DNA from: Gillisia hiemivivida
GTDB taxonomy: Bacteria; Bacteroidota; Bacteroidia; Flavobacteriales; Flavobacteriaceae
Direction of reading: 5' to 3'
DNA: 64,000 bases
Assembly: GCF_007997295.1 (NCBI RefSeq)
Contig: NZ_VORY01000020.1
Span: 1 to 64,000, forward strand
Positions within the stretch are counted from its first letter, which is position 1; each line of letters starts with the position of its first letter. Below are positions 36,002 through 45,886 of the stretch, piece after piece. Below the pieces are notes generated by a model. The model did no database searches. It was not told the origin of the DNA and was given only the letters and a program-made list of their open reading frames with translations. Made by a program: the position numbers and the translations under genes.

Positions 36002-37264
36002 ATGACATTTAACGATTTACAATTAACTGAGCCCTTATATAAGGCAGTTCAAAAAGTAGGATATACTACACCAACCCCAATACAAGCACAATCTATCCCA
36101 GCCATTTTAAAAGGAAGAGATATTTTAGGTTGCGCTCAAACCGGAACCGGAAAAACAGCAGCTTTTTCTATTCCAACCATTCAACTATTAAACAGCAACC
36201 TTAATAATGGAGGTCGCAAGACAACCATAAAGAGTCTTATTTTAACTCCAACCCGAGAACTTGCAATCCAAATTGGAGAAAGTATAACCGAGTATGGTCA
36301 ATTTAGCGACCTTAAACATCTGGTGATCTTTGGTGGTGTTAATCAGAATTCTCAAGTACGAGCGCTTAGAAATGGCGTGGATATCTTGGTGGCAACCCCC
36401 GGAAGATTATTAGACCTTATGGACCAAGGATTTATTTCCCTTTCCAATATCGAGATCTTCACCTTAGATGAAGCAGATAGAATGCTGGATATGGGATTTG
36501 TTCACGATGTGAAAAAAGTGATAAAGAAAATTCCTGCTAAAAGGCAAACATTATTCTTTTCTGCTACTATGCCAAATTCTATTATAGATCTTGCAAATAG
36601 TATTTTGAATGATCCTCTAAAAGTTTCAGTAACTCCAGTTTCCTCTACTGCTGAAAGAATTGGACAGGAAGTTTACTTCATAGATAAAACCAATAAGAAG
36701 AACTTACTAATAGATATTTTAAAATCTTCTGAAGCAGATAGAGTTCTTGTTTTTACACGAACAAAACACGGTGCAAATAAGGTAGTAAAAGACCTTATTA
36801 AAGTAGGAATTAAAGCTGAGGCTATACATGGTAACAAAACTCAAAATGCACGTCAAAAAGCATTGAAGAATTTTAAAGATAAGACCACTCGCGTTTTAGT
36901 AGCTACAGATATTGCTGCCAGAGGAATCGATATCGATGACCTGGCTTTGGTTATAAATTTCGAAATTCCAAATATTGCCGAAACCTATGTACATAGAATT
37001 GGACGTACAGGTAGAGCAGGCGCTAGTGGAAAAGCGATCTCCTTTTGTGATTTTGAAGAAAAAGCATACCTAAAGGATATTCAGAAATTAATAGACCAAA
37101 AGGTTCCTGTAATAGAAGAACACGATTATCCTATGGCATTCTTTGAAATTCCTGAGAAGAAACCACAACAACGCAGGCCTTCCAGAAATGGGAATTCCAG
37201 CAAAAAAAATACCTCTGGAGGAAACTCATCTAAAAGGAATAACGTTGGAAGATCAAGAAGGTAA
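36002..37264 (+). CDS. DEAD-box RNA helicase (RhlE type)
   Basis: A 420-residue ATP-dependent RNA helicase with two RecA-like domains: Q motif and AQTGTGKT (motif I), PTRELAIQ (Ia), DEAD (II), SAT (III), then VFTRTKHG (IV), ATDIAARGIDI (V) and HRIGRTGRAG (VI). The basic, glycine- and serine-rich C-terminal tail (about 385-420) is typical of RhlE-type enzymes, which remodel rRNA or mRNA structures. The last 20 bases overlap the next gene. A leader with alternative pairings precedes it. Confidence 0.93.
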   Translation: MTFNDLQLTEPLYKAVQKVGYTTPTPIQAQSIPAILKGRDILGCAQTGTGKTAAFSIPTIQLLNSNLNNGGRKTTIKSLILTPTRELAIQIGESITEYGQFSDLKHLVIFGGVNQNSQVRALRNGVDILVATPGRLLDLMDQGFISLSNIEIFTLDEADRMLDMGFVHDVKKVIKKIPAKRQTLFFSATMPNSIIDLANSILNDPLKVSVTPVSSTAERIGQEVYFIDKTNKKNLLIDILKSSEADRVLVFTRTKHGANKVVKDLIKVGIKAEAIHGNKTQNARQKALKNFKDKTTRVLVATDIAARGIDIDDLALVINFEIPNIAETYVHRIGRTGRAGASGKAISFCDFEEKAYLKDIQKLIDQKVPVIEEHDYPMAFFEIPEKKPQQRRPSRNGNSSKKNTSGGNSSKRNNVGRSRR

Positions 37265-38153
37265 TAAGGGACACTCTGAGAGTTATTTTGGGGATTACAG
37301 AGACTTCTGGTGGAATCCTACGTTTATCGAGCTCACAGCCAAAAGGCTAGAATTAAACAGGCATAATTCTATGCTCGATGTTGGCTGTGGTCAAGGGCAT
37401 TGGACACAAATATTAGCCCCATTTCTTGCTCCTAGAGCTGAAATTACCGCTGTAGATAGTGATGAAAGATGGCACTCCAAAAATGAAGAGTTAGAAGCAC
37501 TTTTTAAAAAGTCTAATAATCCTTTTACTCTCACAAAGGGCAATGCGCAACAACTTCCATTTGATGATGATCAATTTGACCTTGTAACCTGCCAAACGGT
37601 TTTAATTCATGTTCCTAAACCTCAACAGGCTTTAGAAGAAATGAAGCGGGTGCTAAAACCCAGTGGTACCTTATTATGTGTAGAGCCAAATAATATTATT
37701 CAGAGTCTTACGAAGACCTCCCTTTCCAAAAATGATTCTATAGAGGAAACTTTAGATCATATCAAATACAGATTGATCATAGAAAAGGGCAAAAAAAATA
37801 TGGGGCAAGGCGATAATTCCCTGGGAGATCTTTTACCCGGAATGTTTGCGGTTGCCGATTTGAAAAATATTGAAGTTAGATTATCCGATAAGGCAATTGC
37901 AATGTATCCTCCATACAGTACGAAAGAGCAGGTTGCTACTTTAAAACAATGGATGACCGGGAGTTCCTGGAAATCCAACACCAAAAAAGACATCGACTTC
38001 TTTAGCTCAGCCGGGGAACAATTCATGCCTTTTTATTTCGAATATCAGGATAAATATACGCGTAGGGACGATCACTTAATGGGTGCTTTACAACGGGAAC
38101 AATATCACGCTGCCGGAGGTTCATTGATGTATTTGGTAAGCGGAACAAAATAA
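37245..38153 (+). CDS. Class I SAM-dependent methyltransferase
   Basis: A methyltransferase of about 302 residues with motif I MLDVGCGQGHW, the acidic strand end ITAVDSDERW, LPFDDDQFDLVTCQTVLIHV and the post-motif helix EEMKRVLKPSGTLLCVEPNN. The substrate is unknown. I chose the TTG at 37245 because AAAGGA precedes it by a suitable distance and conserved-looking sequence (GHSESYFGDYRDFWW) begins soon after. ATG codons at 37143 and 37187 would create overlaps of 78-122 bases with the helicase. The overlap suggests translational coupling to the helicase. Confidence 0.85.
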   Translation: MEDQEGNKGHSESYFGDYRDFWWNPTFIELTAKRLELNRHNSMLDVGCGQGHWTQILAPFLAPRAEITAVDSDERWHSKNEELEALFKKSNNPFTLTKGNAQQLPFDDDQFDLVTCQTVLIHVPKPQQALEEMKRVLKPSGTLLCVEPNNIIQSLTKTSLSKNDSIEETLDHIKYRLIIEKGKKNMGQGDNSLGDLLPGMFAVADLKNIEVRLSDKAIAMYPPYSTKEQVATLKQWMTGSSWKSNTKKDIDFFSSAGEQFMPFYFEYQDKYTRRDDHLMGALQREQYHAAGGSLMYLVSGTK

Positions 38154-38154
38154 T

Positions 38155-38598
38155 TTAACCTCTGCGTTTTATTGGTCCATGCTCTACCACATTAGAAAGG
38201 ATAATATGAGTTTTTGTTTCCCCATAGGTTATCAACTTATCTATAAATTCTTCCAAATGAGATTGGTCATATAAAACCACTTCCATGATAATGTTTTCGT
38301 TCCCGGTAATTCGGTAACAGTTTATTACTTCCTTAAATTCTTTCACCTTCTCCAAAAATGGTTTCAATCTTCCCATAAAAGCACGTAAAGTGATCACAGC
38401 TTTTAATTGATGACCTGTTTTATGGTAAGAAACCTGGGCTTTGTAGCCTTTTATAATTCCGCTATCTTCCATCTTTTTTACCCTTTCTGCGACTGCTGGA
38501 GAAGTAAGTCCCACTTTTCTGCCAATTTCTGCAAACGACTGTCTAGCATTCTTCTGAAGAGATTCCAGAATTTGCCAATTAAGAGGATCTATAGGCAT
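38155..38598 (-). CDS. Lrp/AsnC-family transcription regulator
   Basis: A 147-residue regulator with an N-terminal helix-turn-helix (about 8-60, NARQSFAEIGRKVGLTSPAV) and a C-terminal RAM ligand-binding domain (about 67-140, with RITGNENIIMEVVL). Single-domain-pair length is standard. It probably responds to an amino acid, and AERVKKMEDSGIIKGYKA is typical of the family. The stop is 1 base from that of the convergent methyltransferase gene. Its target is not evident; no amino-acid gene is beside it. Confidence 0.92.
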   Translation of the reverse strand: MPIDPLNWQILESLQKNARQSFAEIGRKVGLTSPAVAERVKKMEDSGIIKGYKAQVSYHKTGHQLKAVITLRAFMGRLKPFLEKVKEFKEVINCYRITGNENIIMEVVLYDQSHLEEFIDKLITYGETKTHIILSNVVEHGPIKRRG

Positions 38599-38724
38599 AT
38601 TTAATTTTTTTAACTATTTAATTTATTTAATTTAAAGCGAAAGTACATATTTACTTTAAAATGAAAAGAATGGTTCGCAGATATCTCAGTAATTTTATGG
38701 GTGTCTAAGAAATATTATCTCACT

Positions 38725-39120
38725 ATGAAATCCATTACCGGATCAGATTTTAGTTACTCTCCTGTATATCGACAAGCGATAGAGATCCTTAAAATTTCTA
38801 GGCATATTTCGAATTATCTGGTTCAGGATTTAGCGGCTTTAAAAAAAAATGGAAAGGAAGATCAGGATATTTACTTCTCAGGTGATATCGTTCAGCAGTC
38901 CATTTCTTTAGTGCCAAATATTCTAAAAGCAGAAAATGAACCATTTGCTGAAGAAAAGCACAAATATGCTGCATCTGTCACCCGACTTACCAATATGCTT
39001 TACAAGAACTGCGAACGTTTAGAACTTTCGAACAGCAACGGAAGAGAATTCGTGAGGATCTTAAGATTTGAATTAAAGAAGTTCAAAAAATTACAACGTA
39101 TCTGGAAGTTGACTTTGTAA
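38725..39120 (+). CDS. Helical conserved hypothetical protein
   Basis: A protein of about 131 residues, soluble and mostly alpha-helical, without signal peptide or recognised motif. Its middle contains FSGDIVQQSISLVPNIL and the C-terminus is strongly basic (LRFELKKFKKLQRIWKL). The ATG at 38725 was chosen; a GTG at 38701 would add eight residues. It is followed by a clear terminator, so it forms a single unit. I do not recognise a family. Confidence 0.6.
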   Translation: MKSITGSDFSYSPVYRQAIEILKISRHISNYLVQDLAALKKNGKEDQDIYFSGDIVQQSISLVPNILKAENEPFAEEKHKYAASVTRLTNMLYKNCERLELSNSNGREFVRILRFELKKFKKLQRIWKLTL

Positions 39121-39164
39121 GATTCAATTACCCTACTTTTTGTTTCTTTATAAATTTGACTTTT

Positions 39165-39200
39165 AAAAAAATCCCAATTCATAAGAATTGGGATTTTTTA
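39165..39200 (+). terminator. Terminator after the helical protein gene
   Basis: AAATCCCAATTC/GAATTGGGATTT hairpin with an ATAA loop, A-rich before it and T6 after it. Confidence 0.9.
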
Positions 39201-39225
39201 GTTGTGGATTTTAATTATCTTGATA

Positions 39226-39467
39226 TCGCTCTGCTTATCGGGATAAGCGATTGTCACATATTCAATTATAATTTTGCTGTAAAAGAATCCCGCTTTCGCT
39301 CTGCTCATCGGGATAAGCGATTCGCACACATTCAATTATAAATTTTGCTGTAAAAGATCCCGATGTCGCTCTGCTCATCGGGATAAGCGATTCGCACATA
39401 TTCAATTATAATTCTGCTGTAAAAGAATCCCGATGTCGCTCTGCTCATCGGGATAAGCGATTCGCAC
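39226..39467. repeat. 70-bp tandem repeat with an internal hairpin
   Basis: TCGCTCTGCT recurs at 39226, 39296, 39366 and 39436, exactly 70 bases apart. Each unit then reads CATCGGGATAAGCGATTCGC, TTCAATTATAATT and GCTGTAAAAGA. The junction between units, ATCCCGATG ... CATCGGGAT, forms 9-base arms around a 10-base loop. The first unit is the most diverged and the fourth breaks off after TTCGCAC. No gene is called in 39121-39504. Confidence 0.9.
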
Positions 39468-39495
39468 GTTTTTCAAAACTTTGTTTTGAAAAACG
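39468..39495 (-). terminator. Long hairpin after icmF
   Basis: Perfect arms CGTTTTTCAAAAC/GTTTTGAAAAACG around TTT, 10 bases beyond the icmF stop. The stem is AT-rich and no T run follows on the minus strand, so termination is plausible but not certain. Confidence 0.5.
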
Positions 39496-39504
39496 GCTCT
39501 CTGC

Positions 39505-42500
39505 TTACATGTTTCTTCTATACTGCCCGCCTACTTCAAACATTGCAGCAGTGATCTGACCTAAAGAACACACTTTAGTGGCATCCATTAAAACTTCAAA
39601 TAAATTCTCATTCTTTATAGCTGCTTCCTGGATCAATTCCAAGGCTTTTGCAGATTCTTCTTCAAATGCTTTATGCAAATTCTTTAAAGTACTTATCTGG
39701 TATTGTTTTTCTTCTTCAGTAGCTCTAATAACCTCTCCCGGTGTTACTGTTGGAGAACCTGTAGAACTCAAAAAGGTATTCACTCCAATAATTGGAAATT
39801 CACCATTATGTTTTAAAGTTTCATAATACAAGCTTTCTTCTTGGATCTTACTTCTTTGGTACATAGTTTCCATAGCACCTAATACGCCACCTCTTTCGGT
39901 AATCCTATCGAATTCTAAAAGAACAGCTTCTTCCACAAGATCTGTTAACTCTTCTATGATGAAAGCTCCCTGAATCGGATTCTCGTTCTTGGTAAGACCT
40001 AATTCTTTATTGATAATAAGCTGAATAGCCATCGCTCTTCTTACTGAAGCCTCTGTAGGTGTTGTAATAGCTTCATCGTACGCATTTGTATGCAAGGAGT
40101 TACAGTTGTCATATATAGCATAGAGCGCCTGAAGCGTGGTTCTAATGTCATTGAAATCTATTTCCTGTGCATGTAAAGAACGTCCTGAGGTCTGAATGTG
40201 ATATTTCAACATTTGAGCTCTTGGATTTGCTCCGTACTTATACTTCATCGCTTTTGCCCAGATCTTTCGGGCAACTCTTCCGATTACGGCATATTCTGGA
40301 TCTACTCCGTTAGAGAAAAAGAACGAAAGGTTTGGTCCAAATTTATTGATATCCATCCCACGACTCAGGTAATACTCTACATAAGTAAATCCGTTAGCCA
40401 AGGTTAATGCCAATTGAGTTACAGGATTTGCTCCTGCCTCAGCAATATGATATCCAGAAATGGAAACCGAATAAAAGTTTCTTACCTGCTCTTCAATAAA
40501 ATATTCTTGTACATCTCCCATCAGTCTCAATGCATATTCCGTAGAAAAGATACACGTATTTTGAGCCTGATCTTCTTTTAAAATATCTGCTTGAACTGTT
40601 CCACGAACAACATTCAACGTATCTTTTTTGATCTTAGCATAAACATCTGCCGGAAGCACCAAGTCTCCAGTTACTCCTAACAACATCAATCCCAAGCCTT
40701 CATTTCCTTCTGGAAGCGGACCTTGATATGCAGGGCGATCTATTTTTTTATCCTTATATATTTTCTTGATCTTCTCTTCTACCTCATCCTGAAGCTCATT
40801 TTCTACGATATATTTTTCACATTGCTGATCTATAGCGGCATTCATGAAAAATCCTAACAACATTGGAGCAGGACCATTAATGGTCATACTCACAGAAGTC
40901 ATAGCATCAGCCAAATCGAATCCGGAATATAATTTTTTAGCATCGTCCAAACAGCAAATCGATACTCCTGCGTTTCCTATTTTTCCATAGATATCTGGTC
41001 TCAAATCTGGATCATTCCCGTAAAGTGTCACAGAATCGAAGGCTGTAGAAAGTCTCTTTGCCGGTAATCCCGCACTTACATAATGAAAACGTCTATTTGT
41101 TCTTTCCGGTCCGCCTTCGCCAGCAAACATTCTGGAAGGATCTTCTCCGGCTCTTTTAAAAGGATACAATCCCGCAGTGTAAGGAAACTCTCCAGGAACA
41201 TTCTCTTGCAAACACCATTTCAAGATATCTCCCCAAGCCTGATATTTTGGTAAAGCGATCTTCGGAATTTGAGTGTGGGATAAAGATTCGGTATGCGTTT
41301 CTATCCTAAGTTCCTTATCTCTTACTTTAAAGGAATATATCGGCTCTTTGTATTTATTTACTTTTTCATCCCAACCGGTGATGATTTCCCAGTTGTATGG
41401 ATCTAAATTTAATTTAACGCGATCAAATTCAGCAATCAGAAGTTTTATAAAGTCTTGATTCTTTTCATCCTTATTTTCCTTAAGAATCTTATCACTATCG
41501 ACACCATGCTTATCTAAATATGACTTCTCGACTTCGCTCGAAGTGACATTGCTCACTGAAGCTATGGTTTTATATATCCCATAAAGCTTTTGTGCAACTT
41601 CCTGCTGAGTGCCTGCTGTCTTATCATATTTCCTGTTATTTTCGGAAATTTCAGAAAGATATCTCACCCTACTTGGAGGGATCACATAGATCTTTTCACT
41701 TTTATCTTCGTTGATATGAAAAGTGGAAGATAAAGACGCCTCCGTTTTTTCATCAACTTTATTCATCAACTTTCTGTAAAGAGTATTCATTCCCGGATCG
41801 TTGAACTGGGATGCGATAGTTCCATATACAGGAAGGGTTTCAGGATCGTCATGCCATAAGCCATGATTACGCTGATATTGTTTTTTTACATCACGAAGTG
41901 CATCTAAAGCGCCTCTTTTATCGAATTTGTTGATTGCTACCAGATCTGCAAAATCTAACATATCTATCTTCTCCAATTGCGTAGCTGCTCCAAATTCAGG
42001 AGTCATTACATATAATGAAGCATCAGAATGTTCTAATATCTCAGTATCAGATTGTCCAATTCCTGAAGTTTCTAAAATGATAAGATCAAAATTTGCTGCT
42101 TTTAAAACTTCAACTGCTTCAGAAACATATTTAGACAAAGCTAAATTAGATTGTCTGGTTGCTAAGGAACGCATATAAACCCGAGAGTCGTTAATTGCAT
42201 TCATTCGGATTCTATCTCCTAACAAAGCGCCACCTGTTTTACGTTTTGAAGGATCTACAGAAATAATTCCGATGGTCTTCTCTGGAAAGTCTATTAAGAA
42301 TCTTCTAACCAATTCATCTACTAAAGAGGATTTTCCGGATCCACCAGTTCCGGTAATTCCCAGAACTGGAGTTCTTTTTCCGTTGAGTTCTATTTTATCG
42401 AATGCTTTTTCAAAATCTTCATGTCTGTTTTCAGCTAAAGAAATTAATCTTGCAATTGTATTAATGTTTTTATCCTCGAGAAGGCTTTGTGTTTTATCAG

Positions 42501-42957
42501 CATTTTCTAAAGCAGGAGTTGGAGTATCTGCAGTTTTTACAAGATCATTGATCATTCCTTGCAACCCCATTTCTCTTCCATCATCTGGCGCATAGATGCG
42601 AGTTATTCCATAATCCATAAGTTCTTTGATCTCTGAAGGTAGGATCACTCCACCTCCACCACCAAAGATCTTGATATGCTCTGCACCTTTTTCCTTAAGA
42701 AGGTCATACATGTATTTAAAATACTCGTTATGACCACCTTGATAAGAGGTCATTGCAATGGCATTTGCATCTTCCTGTATGGCACAATTCACCACTTCTT
42801 CTACACTACGGTCATGACCTAAGTGAATCACCTCTACTCCTGTAGACTGAATGATACGGCGCATAATATTTATTGCGGCATCGTGACCATCAAAAAGGGA
42901 AGCTGCTGTTACTATTCTTACTTTATTCTTGGGGATATATGGTGTTTGATCTTGCAT
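39505..42957 (-). CDS. icmF: Fused isobutyryl-CoA mutase (IcmF) with its own G domain
   Basis: A 1150-residue cobalamin-dependent enzyme that interconverts isobutyryl-CoA and butyryl-CoA and can act on related acyl-CoAs. Domain order is that of IcmF: cobalamin-binding domain (about 12-140, [14 protein letters not shown] and [12 protein letters not shown]), MeaB-like GTPase (about 165-440; P-loop lysine K209 in GTGGSGKSS), then linker and TIM-barrel mutase (about 560-1150, with [20 protein letters not shown]). The start is ATG 42957; an upstream in-frame extension of 108 codons crosses the divergent lipoprotein gene and is rejected. A repeat-like insertion sits in the linker (41521-41555). Confidence 0.93.
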   Translation of the reverse strand: MQDQTPYIPKNKVRIVTAASLFDGHDAAINIMRRIIQSTGVEVIHLGHDRSVEEVVNCAIQEDANAIAMTSYQGGHNEYFKYMYDLLKEKGAEHIKIFGGGGGVILPSEIKELMDYGITRIYAPDDGREMGLQGMINDLVKTADTPTPALENADKTQSLLEDKNINTIARLISLAENRHEDFEKAFDKIELNGKRTPVLGITGTGGSGKSSLVDELVRRFLIDFPEKTIGIISVDPSKRKTGGALLGDRIRMNAINDSRVYMRSLATRQSNLALSKYVSEAVEVLKAANFDLIILETSGIGQSDTEILEHSDASLYVMTPEFGAATQLEKIDMLDFADLVAINKFDKRGALDALRDVKKQYQRNHGLWHDDPETLPVYGTIASQFNDPGMNTLYRKLMNKVDEKTEASLSSTFHINEDKSEKIYVIPPSRVRYLSEISENNRKYDKTAGTQQEVAQKLYGIYKTIASVSNVTSSEVEKSYLDKHGVDSDKILKENKDEKNQDFIKLLIAEFDRVKLNLDPYNWEIITGWDEKVNKYKEPIYSFKVRDKELRIETHTESLSHTQIPKIALPKYQAWGDILKWCLQENVPGEFPYTAGLYPFKRAGEDPSRMFAGEGGPERTNRRFHYVSAGLPAKRLSTAFDSVTLYGNDPDLRPDIYGKIGNAGVSICCLDDAKKLYSGFDLADAMTSVSMTINGPAPMLLGFFMNAAIDQQCEKYIVENELQDEVEEKIKKIYKDKKIDRPAYQGPLPEGNEGLGLMLLGVTGDLVLPADVYAKIKKDTLNVVRGTVQADILKEDQAQNTCIFSTEYALRLMGDVQEYFIEEQVRNFYSVSISGYHIAEAGANPVTQLALTLANGFTYVEYYLSRGMDINKFGPNLSFFFSNGVDPEYAVIGRVARKIWAKAMKYKYGANPRAQMLKYHIQTSGRSLHAQEIDFNDIRTTLQALYAIYDNCNSLHTNAYDEAITTPTEASVRRAMAIQLIINKELGLTKNENPIQGAFIIEELTDLVEEAVLLEFDRITERGGVLGAMETMYQRSKIQEESLYYETLKHNGEFPIIGVNTFLSSTGSPTVTPGEVIRATEEEKQYQISTLKNLHKAFEEESAKALELIQEAAIKNENLFEVLMDATKVCSLGQITAAMFEVGGQYRRNM
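41521..41555 (-). repeat. Repeat-derived segment inside icmF
   Basis: Read on the minus strand, GCAATGTCACTTCGAGCGAA followed by GTCGAGAAGTC matches the TGTCATTTCGA... type of intergenic repeat common in flavobacteria and related to the copies near 1660-1870. Here it is read in frame, giving [10 protein letters not shown]. Confidence 0.7.
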
Positions 42958-43114
42958 TGTTATTCTAAATTTTTGGAGATGCAATTTACGAAATTCGTAA
43001 GGAAATATCCTTGTTTGATCTAATTTTAAGGAATTCGGAAAAATGAAAAATGCGATGAATAATTTGAAGTAACTTTTTTTGGAATATTTATTGTTTACAT
43101 TTAGAAAAAAAATC

Positions 43115-43819
43115 ATGAAAAAATTATACATTCTTTTATTACTCCCTCTATTTATTGGTTGTGCAGAATTACAAAGCATAGCTACACAGCTGCCTGGCGG
43201 GGCATATGGTGTTACAGATAACGAAATTGCTTTAGGACTACGCCAAGCCTTGGACTTCGGAATAGATAAGCAAGTAACCAAACTTACTAAGGAAGATGGA
43301 TTTTTTAGAAATGAATTAGTAAGAATTACATTACCCGCAGAACTTCAAAAAGTAGATAGAACATTACGCGATGTCGGTTTGGATGCTCTTGCCGATGAAG
43401 GTCTGAAAGTATTGAATAGAGCAGCAGAAGACGCTGTCAAGGAAGCTACTCCAATATTTGTAGATGCTGTAAAGGGGATAACATTTAATGATGCCAGAAA
43501 TATATTACTGGGAAATAATACAGCTGCCACCACTTATTTAAATCAAAAAACAGAAGCACAATTATACTCAAAGTTTAATCCTGTAATTACAAATTCTCTG
43601 AATAAAGTTGGTGCAACGCAGGTGTGGAGTAATATAATTGATAAATATAATTCCTTACCTCTTACCAATAAAGTGAATCCGGATCTTCCAGATTATGTGA
43701 CCAATGAAGCATTAGAAGGAGTGTTTTTAATGATTGCTCTAGAAGAAAAAGATATTAGAAATAATCTAGCCGCTAGGACTACAGATCTTTTAAGAAAAGT
43801 TTTTGGTTTACAAGATTAA
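43115..43819 (+). CDS. DUF4197-family lipoprotein
   Basis: A 234-residue lipoprotein with a signal peptide and lipobox LFIGC (start chosen at 43115, [11 protein letters not shown]). The rest is helical and matches DUF4197, recognised by [14 protein letters not shown], a central [17 protein letters not shown] and the C-terminal [17 protein letters not shown]. The family is widespread in Bacteroidota and Proteobacteria; its role is not established. It is divergent from icmF with 157 bases between starts. Confidence 0.9.
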   Translation: MKKLYILLLLPLFIGCAELQSIATQLPGGAYGVTDNEIALGLRQALDFGIDKQVTKLTKEDGFFRNELVRITLPAELQKVDRTLRDVGLDALADEGLKVLNRAAEDAVKEATPIFVDAVKGITFNDARNILLGNNTAATTYLNQKTEAQLYSKFNPVITNSLNKVGATQVWSNIIDKYNSLPLTNKVNPDLPDYVTNEALEGVFLMIALEEKDIRNNLAARTTDLLRKVFGLQD

Positions 43820-43916
43820 ATTTTATAACAGGCAATTATAAATTTTACAATTACTTTAACCTCAACTTAATATAAATTAATAGTCATTGCAGGTACATTT
43901 GTACAATAACCCTGAC

Positions 43917-44102
43917 ATGATAATGGAAATTACACTATTTAAGACTGAAGAGGAGCGTTTATGCCACAAATATACAGCTCTAATGGAGAAAGCATTTAAG
44001 GTTGCTTTAATAGATAAAGAAAAGAGTGATAAGATAAATGCCAGAGCCAAGAAAATTTTGGCACAGTTAAAAAGAATGAATTATAAAGGTGTAGACAAAT
44101 AG
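43917..44102 (+). CDS. Lacal_2735-like small protein
   Basis: A protein of about 61 residues, highly charged and probably one or two helices. KTEEERLCHKYTALMEKAF and SDKINARAKKILAQLKRM resemble the Lacal_2735 family of small flavobacterial proteins (function unknown). The start is placed at ATG 43917 (or 43923), because a TACATTTG promoter-like element lies at 43894-43901; the alternative TTG at 43887 is upstream of it. The 3' end overlaps the convergent gene by 22 bases. Confidence 0.65.
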   Translation: MIMEITLFKTEEERLCHKYTALMEKAFKVALIDKEKSDKINARAKKILAQLKRMNYKGVDK

Positions 44103-44878
44103 TTTTGTAATTCTTGAAAATATTTAAATGCTTTTAATTGGCGAGATCCATACCAACTAAAAAATTCACCATCTACAATTTCAATTCTTGAATTCGAGAA
44201 CTCACTAATTTCATCTAAATGTTTTTGCTGAAAAGGAAAAGGTTCCGAAGACAATAAGATTAGCTCCGGTTTTTGTTCCTTTAAATTTTCTAAATTAGTT
44301 TCTGGGTATCTGCTGCCTGCATTTTTATAGATGTTTTCCCATCCATTGATTTCCAACATCGAGTTTATAAAAGTATTTCCCCCAACAACCATCCATGGCT
44401 TTCTCCAAATAAAATAAGCAACTCTTAATTTTTTTGAATTTAATTTTTCTCTGAAAAGGTTTTTTCGGTTAATTAATTCAGAAACTAAATTAGTTGCAGT
44501 TTCAGTTGTGTTGAATAAAACACCGTAATCTTTAACTAGATCTTTAGAATCTTCGAAAGTGATAACATTAGAAACATGAACTTGAGTAATACTCTCCAAT
44601 TCCTTTACCATTTCCAGAGTATTTTCCTCTTTATTGCATAAAATAAGATCTGGATCTAAATCTTTGATTTTATCTAAATGAACTTTCTTAGTACCGCCAA
44701 CTACAACTTTTTTAGACCTTAGATCTTTGGGATGCACGCAAAACTTAGTGACTCCCACTAATTCATTTTCTAAACCTAGAACAACTATCAATTCTGTTAA
44801 ACTGGGAACTAAAGAAACTATGCGTTTAAACGGTTTCGAGATATTAATTTCACGATCTAACTGATCCTTAATTTTCAT
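44081..44878 (-). CDS. Helical-backbone metal receptor (BtuF-like) without signal peptide
   Basis: A 265-residue protein with the fold of class III periplasmic binding proteins (cobalamin/siderophore type): [29 protein letters not shown] and [12 protein letters not shown]-type segments. Relatives bind vitamin B12 or metal chelates for ABC import. No signal peptide or lipobox is present, and no permease or ATPase gene lies nearby, so a cytoplasmic role or loss of the transport link is possible. It overlaps pyrF by 11 bases and is probably co-transcribed with it. Confidence 0.75.
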   Translation of the reverse strand: MKIKDQLDREINISKPFKRIVSLVPSLTELIVVLGLENELVGVTKFCVHPKDLRSKKVVVGGTKKVHLDKIKDLDPDLILCNKEENTLEMVKELESITQVHVSNVITFEDSKDLVKDYGVLFNTTETATNLVSELINRKNLFREKLNSKKLRVAYFIWRKPWMVVGGNTFINSMLEINGWENIYKNAGSRYPETNLENLKEQKPELILLSSEPFPFQQKHLDEISEFSNSRIEIVDGEFFSWYGSRQLKAFKYFQELQNYLSTPL

Positions 44879-45713
44879 CTCTTTGATTTTTAGGATAGAA
44901 TAGTCGCATTTGGTTTGCCATTTCCCTTTGCATTACTTCAGCTTTTGCAGCAGCAATTTCAGAAAAATTAGAAGTTTGGGAAGCATAGATTATTGCTCTG
45001 GAAGAGTTAATCAATAAACCTACATCTTTATTCATTCCATATTTACAAACTTCTTCCAAACTACCTCCTTGCGCTCCTACTCCCGGAACTAAAAGGAAAC
45101 TGTCTGGAACAATTTTTCTTACTTCAGCAAGATATTCAGCTTTAGTGGCGCCAACCACGTACATTAATTGCTCTGAATTTTTATAGGATTTGGAAGTTTC
45201 CAACACTTTTTTATACAAATCTGTTCCATCACATTTTAAGGTCTGAAAATCGAATGCCCCTTCATTGGAAGTGAGAGCTAGTAAAATGGTATGTTTATCC
45301 CTAAACTCTAAAAACGGCTCTACAGAATCTCTACCCATATATGGGGTAACAGTAACTGCATCGAAAGCCATTTCATGAAAAAATGCTTTAGCGTACATAC
45401 TGGACGTATTCCCTATGTCCCCTCTTTTAGCATCGGCGATCGTAAAAATTTCGGGGTGATTTTTATTTATATAATCTATGGTTTTATCTAAAGATTTCCA
45501 GCCTTTTCTACCCTGAGCTTCATAAAAAGCAGTATTTGCTTTATAAGCTACTGCAAATTGATGAGTAGCATCTATTATAGCCTTATTGAATGTAAATATT
45601 GGATCTTCTTCAGTAAGTAAATAGGTCGGGATCTTATCCAGATCGGTATCCAAACCTATACATAGGAACGACTTTTTTTTATGAATTTGTGCTATAAGGT
45701 CCTGAGTGGTCAT
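44868..45713 (-). CDS. pyrF: Orotidine 5'-phosphate decarboxylase
   Basis: A 281-residue enzyme of the longer, actinobacterial-type PyrF group, which makes UMP from OMP in pyrimidine synthesis. [14 protein letters not shown] and the active-site segment [15 protein letters not shown] (catalytic D-x-K-R) are present, as is the phosphate loop VGAQGGS. Length exceeds the about 230-residue E. coli type by a typical insertion. It is followed by the metal-receptor gene with an 11-base overlap. Confidence 0.93.
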   Translation of the reverse strand: MTTQDLIAQIHKKKSFLCIGLDTDLDKIPTYLLTEEDPIFTFNKAIIDATHQFAVAYKANTAFYEAQGRKGWKSLDKTIDYINKNHPEIFTIADAKRGDIGNTSSMYAKAFFHEMAFDAVTVTPYMGRDSVEPFLEFRDKHTILLALTSNEGAFDFQTLKCDGTDLYKKVLETSKSYKNSEQLMYVVGATKAEYLAEVRKIVPDSFLLVPGVGAQGGSLEEVCKYGMNKDVGLLINSSRAIIYASQTSNFSEIAAAKAEVMQREMANQMRLFYPKNQRDEN

Positions 45714-45753
45714 GAAAAATCAGTTTTATATTTTCTACTGAAACTAGTATATA

Positions 45754-45779
45754 AAAAATCCCGCAATTAGCGGGATTTT
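45754..45779 (-). terminator. Terminator-like hairpin upstream of pyrF
   Basis: AAATCCCGC/GCGGGATTT arms with an AATTA loop; on the minus strand a T run follows. It lies between prfA and pyrF, after repeat copy 5, and probably ends the prfA transcript. Confidence 0.7.
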
Positions 45780-45880
45780 AATCCCTCATTGAGGGTTTAA
45801 TTACCCGAGGCTTGCCTCAAAATTTTAAAATTATTATCCAAATCTATACCTAGTGGGCTTGCTCAGAGGTTCTTGATTTT
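45780..45880 (-). repeat. Mosaic palindromic repeat, copy 5 (no cassettes)
   Basis: Inverted relative to the other copies: it reads TAATCCCTCATTGAGGG, GAGGCTTGCCTC and, at the far end, GGCTTGCTCAGAGGTTCTTG. No GC-rich cassette is present. It directly follows the stop of prfA. Confidence 0.8.
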
Positions 45881-45886
45881 TAAAAT

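Noticed and set aside
39156-39341. 61-codon plus-strand frame
   Set aside because: It runs through a terminator and into the 70-bp repeat.
39226-39495. CRISPR array
   Set aside because: Although the period is regular, the whole 70-bp unit is repeated with no unique spacers, and no cas genes are present.
42958-43281. N-terminal extension of IcmF by 108 codons
   Set aside because: It crosses the divergent lipoprotein start region, has basic low-complexity sequence, and the conserved cobalamin domain begins just after ATG 42957.
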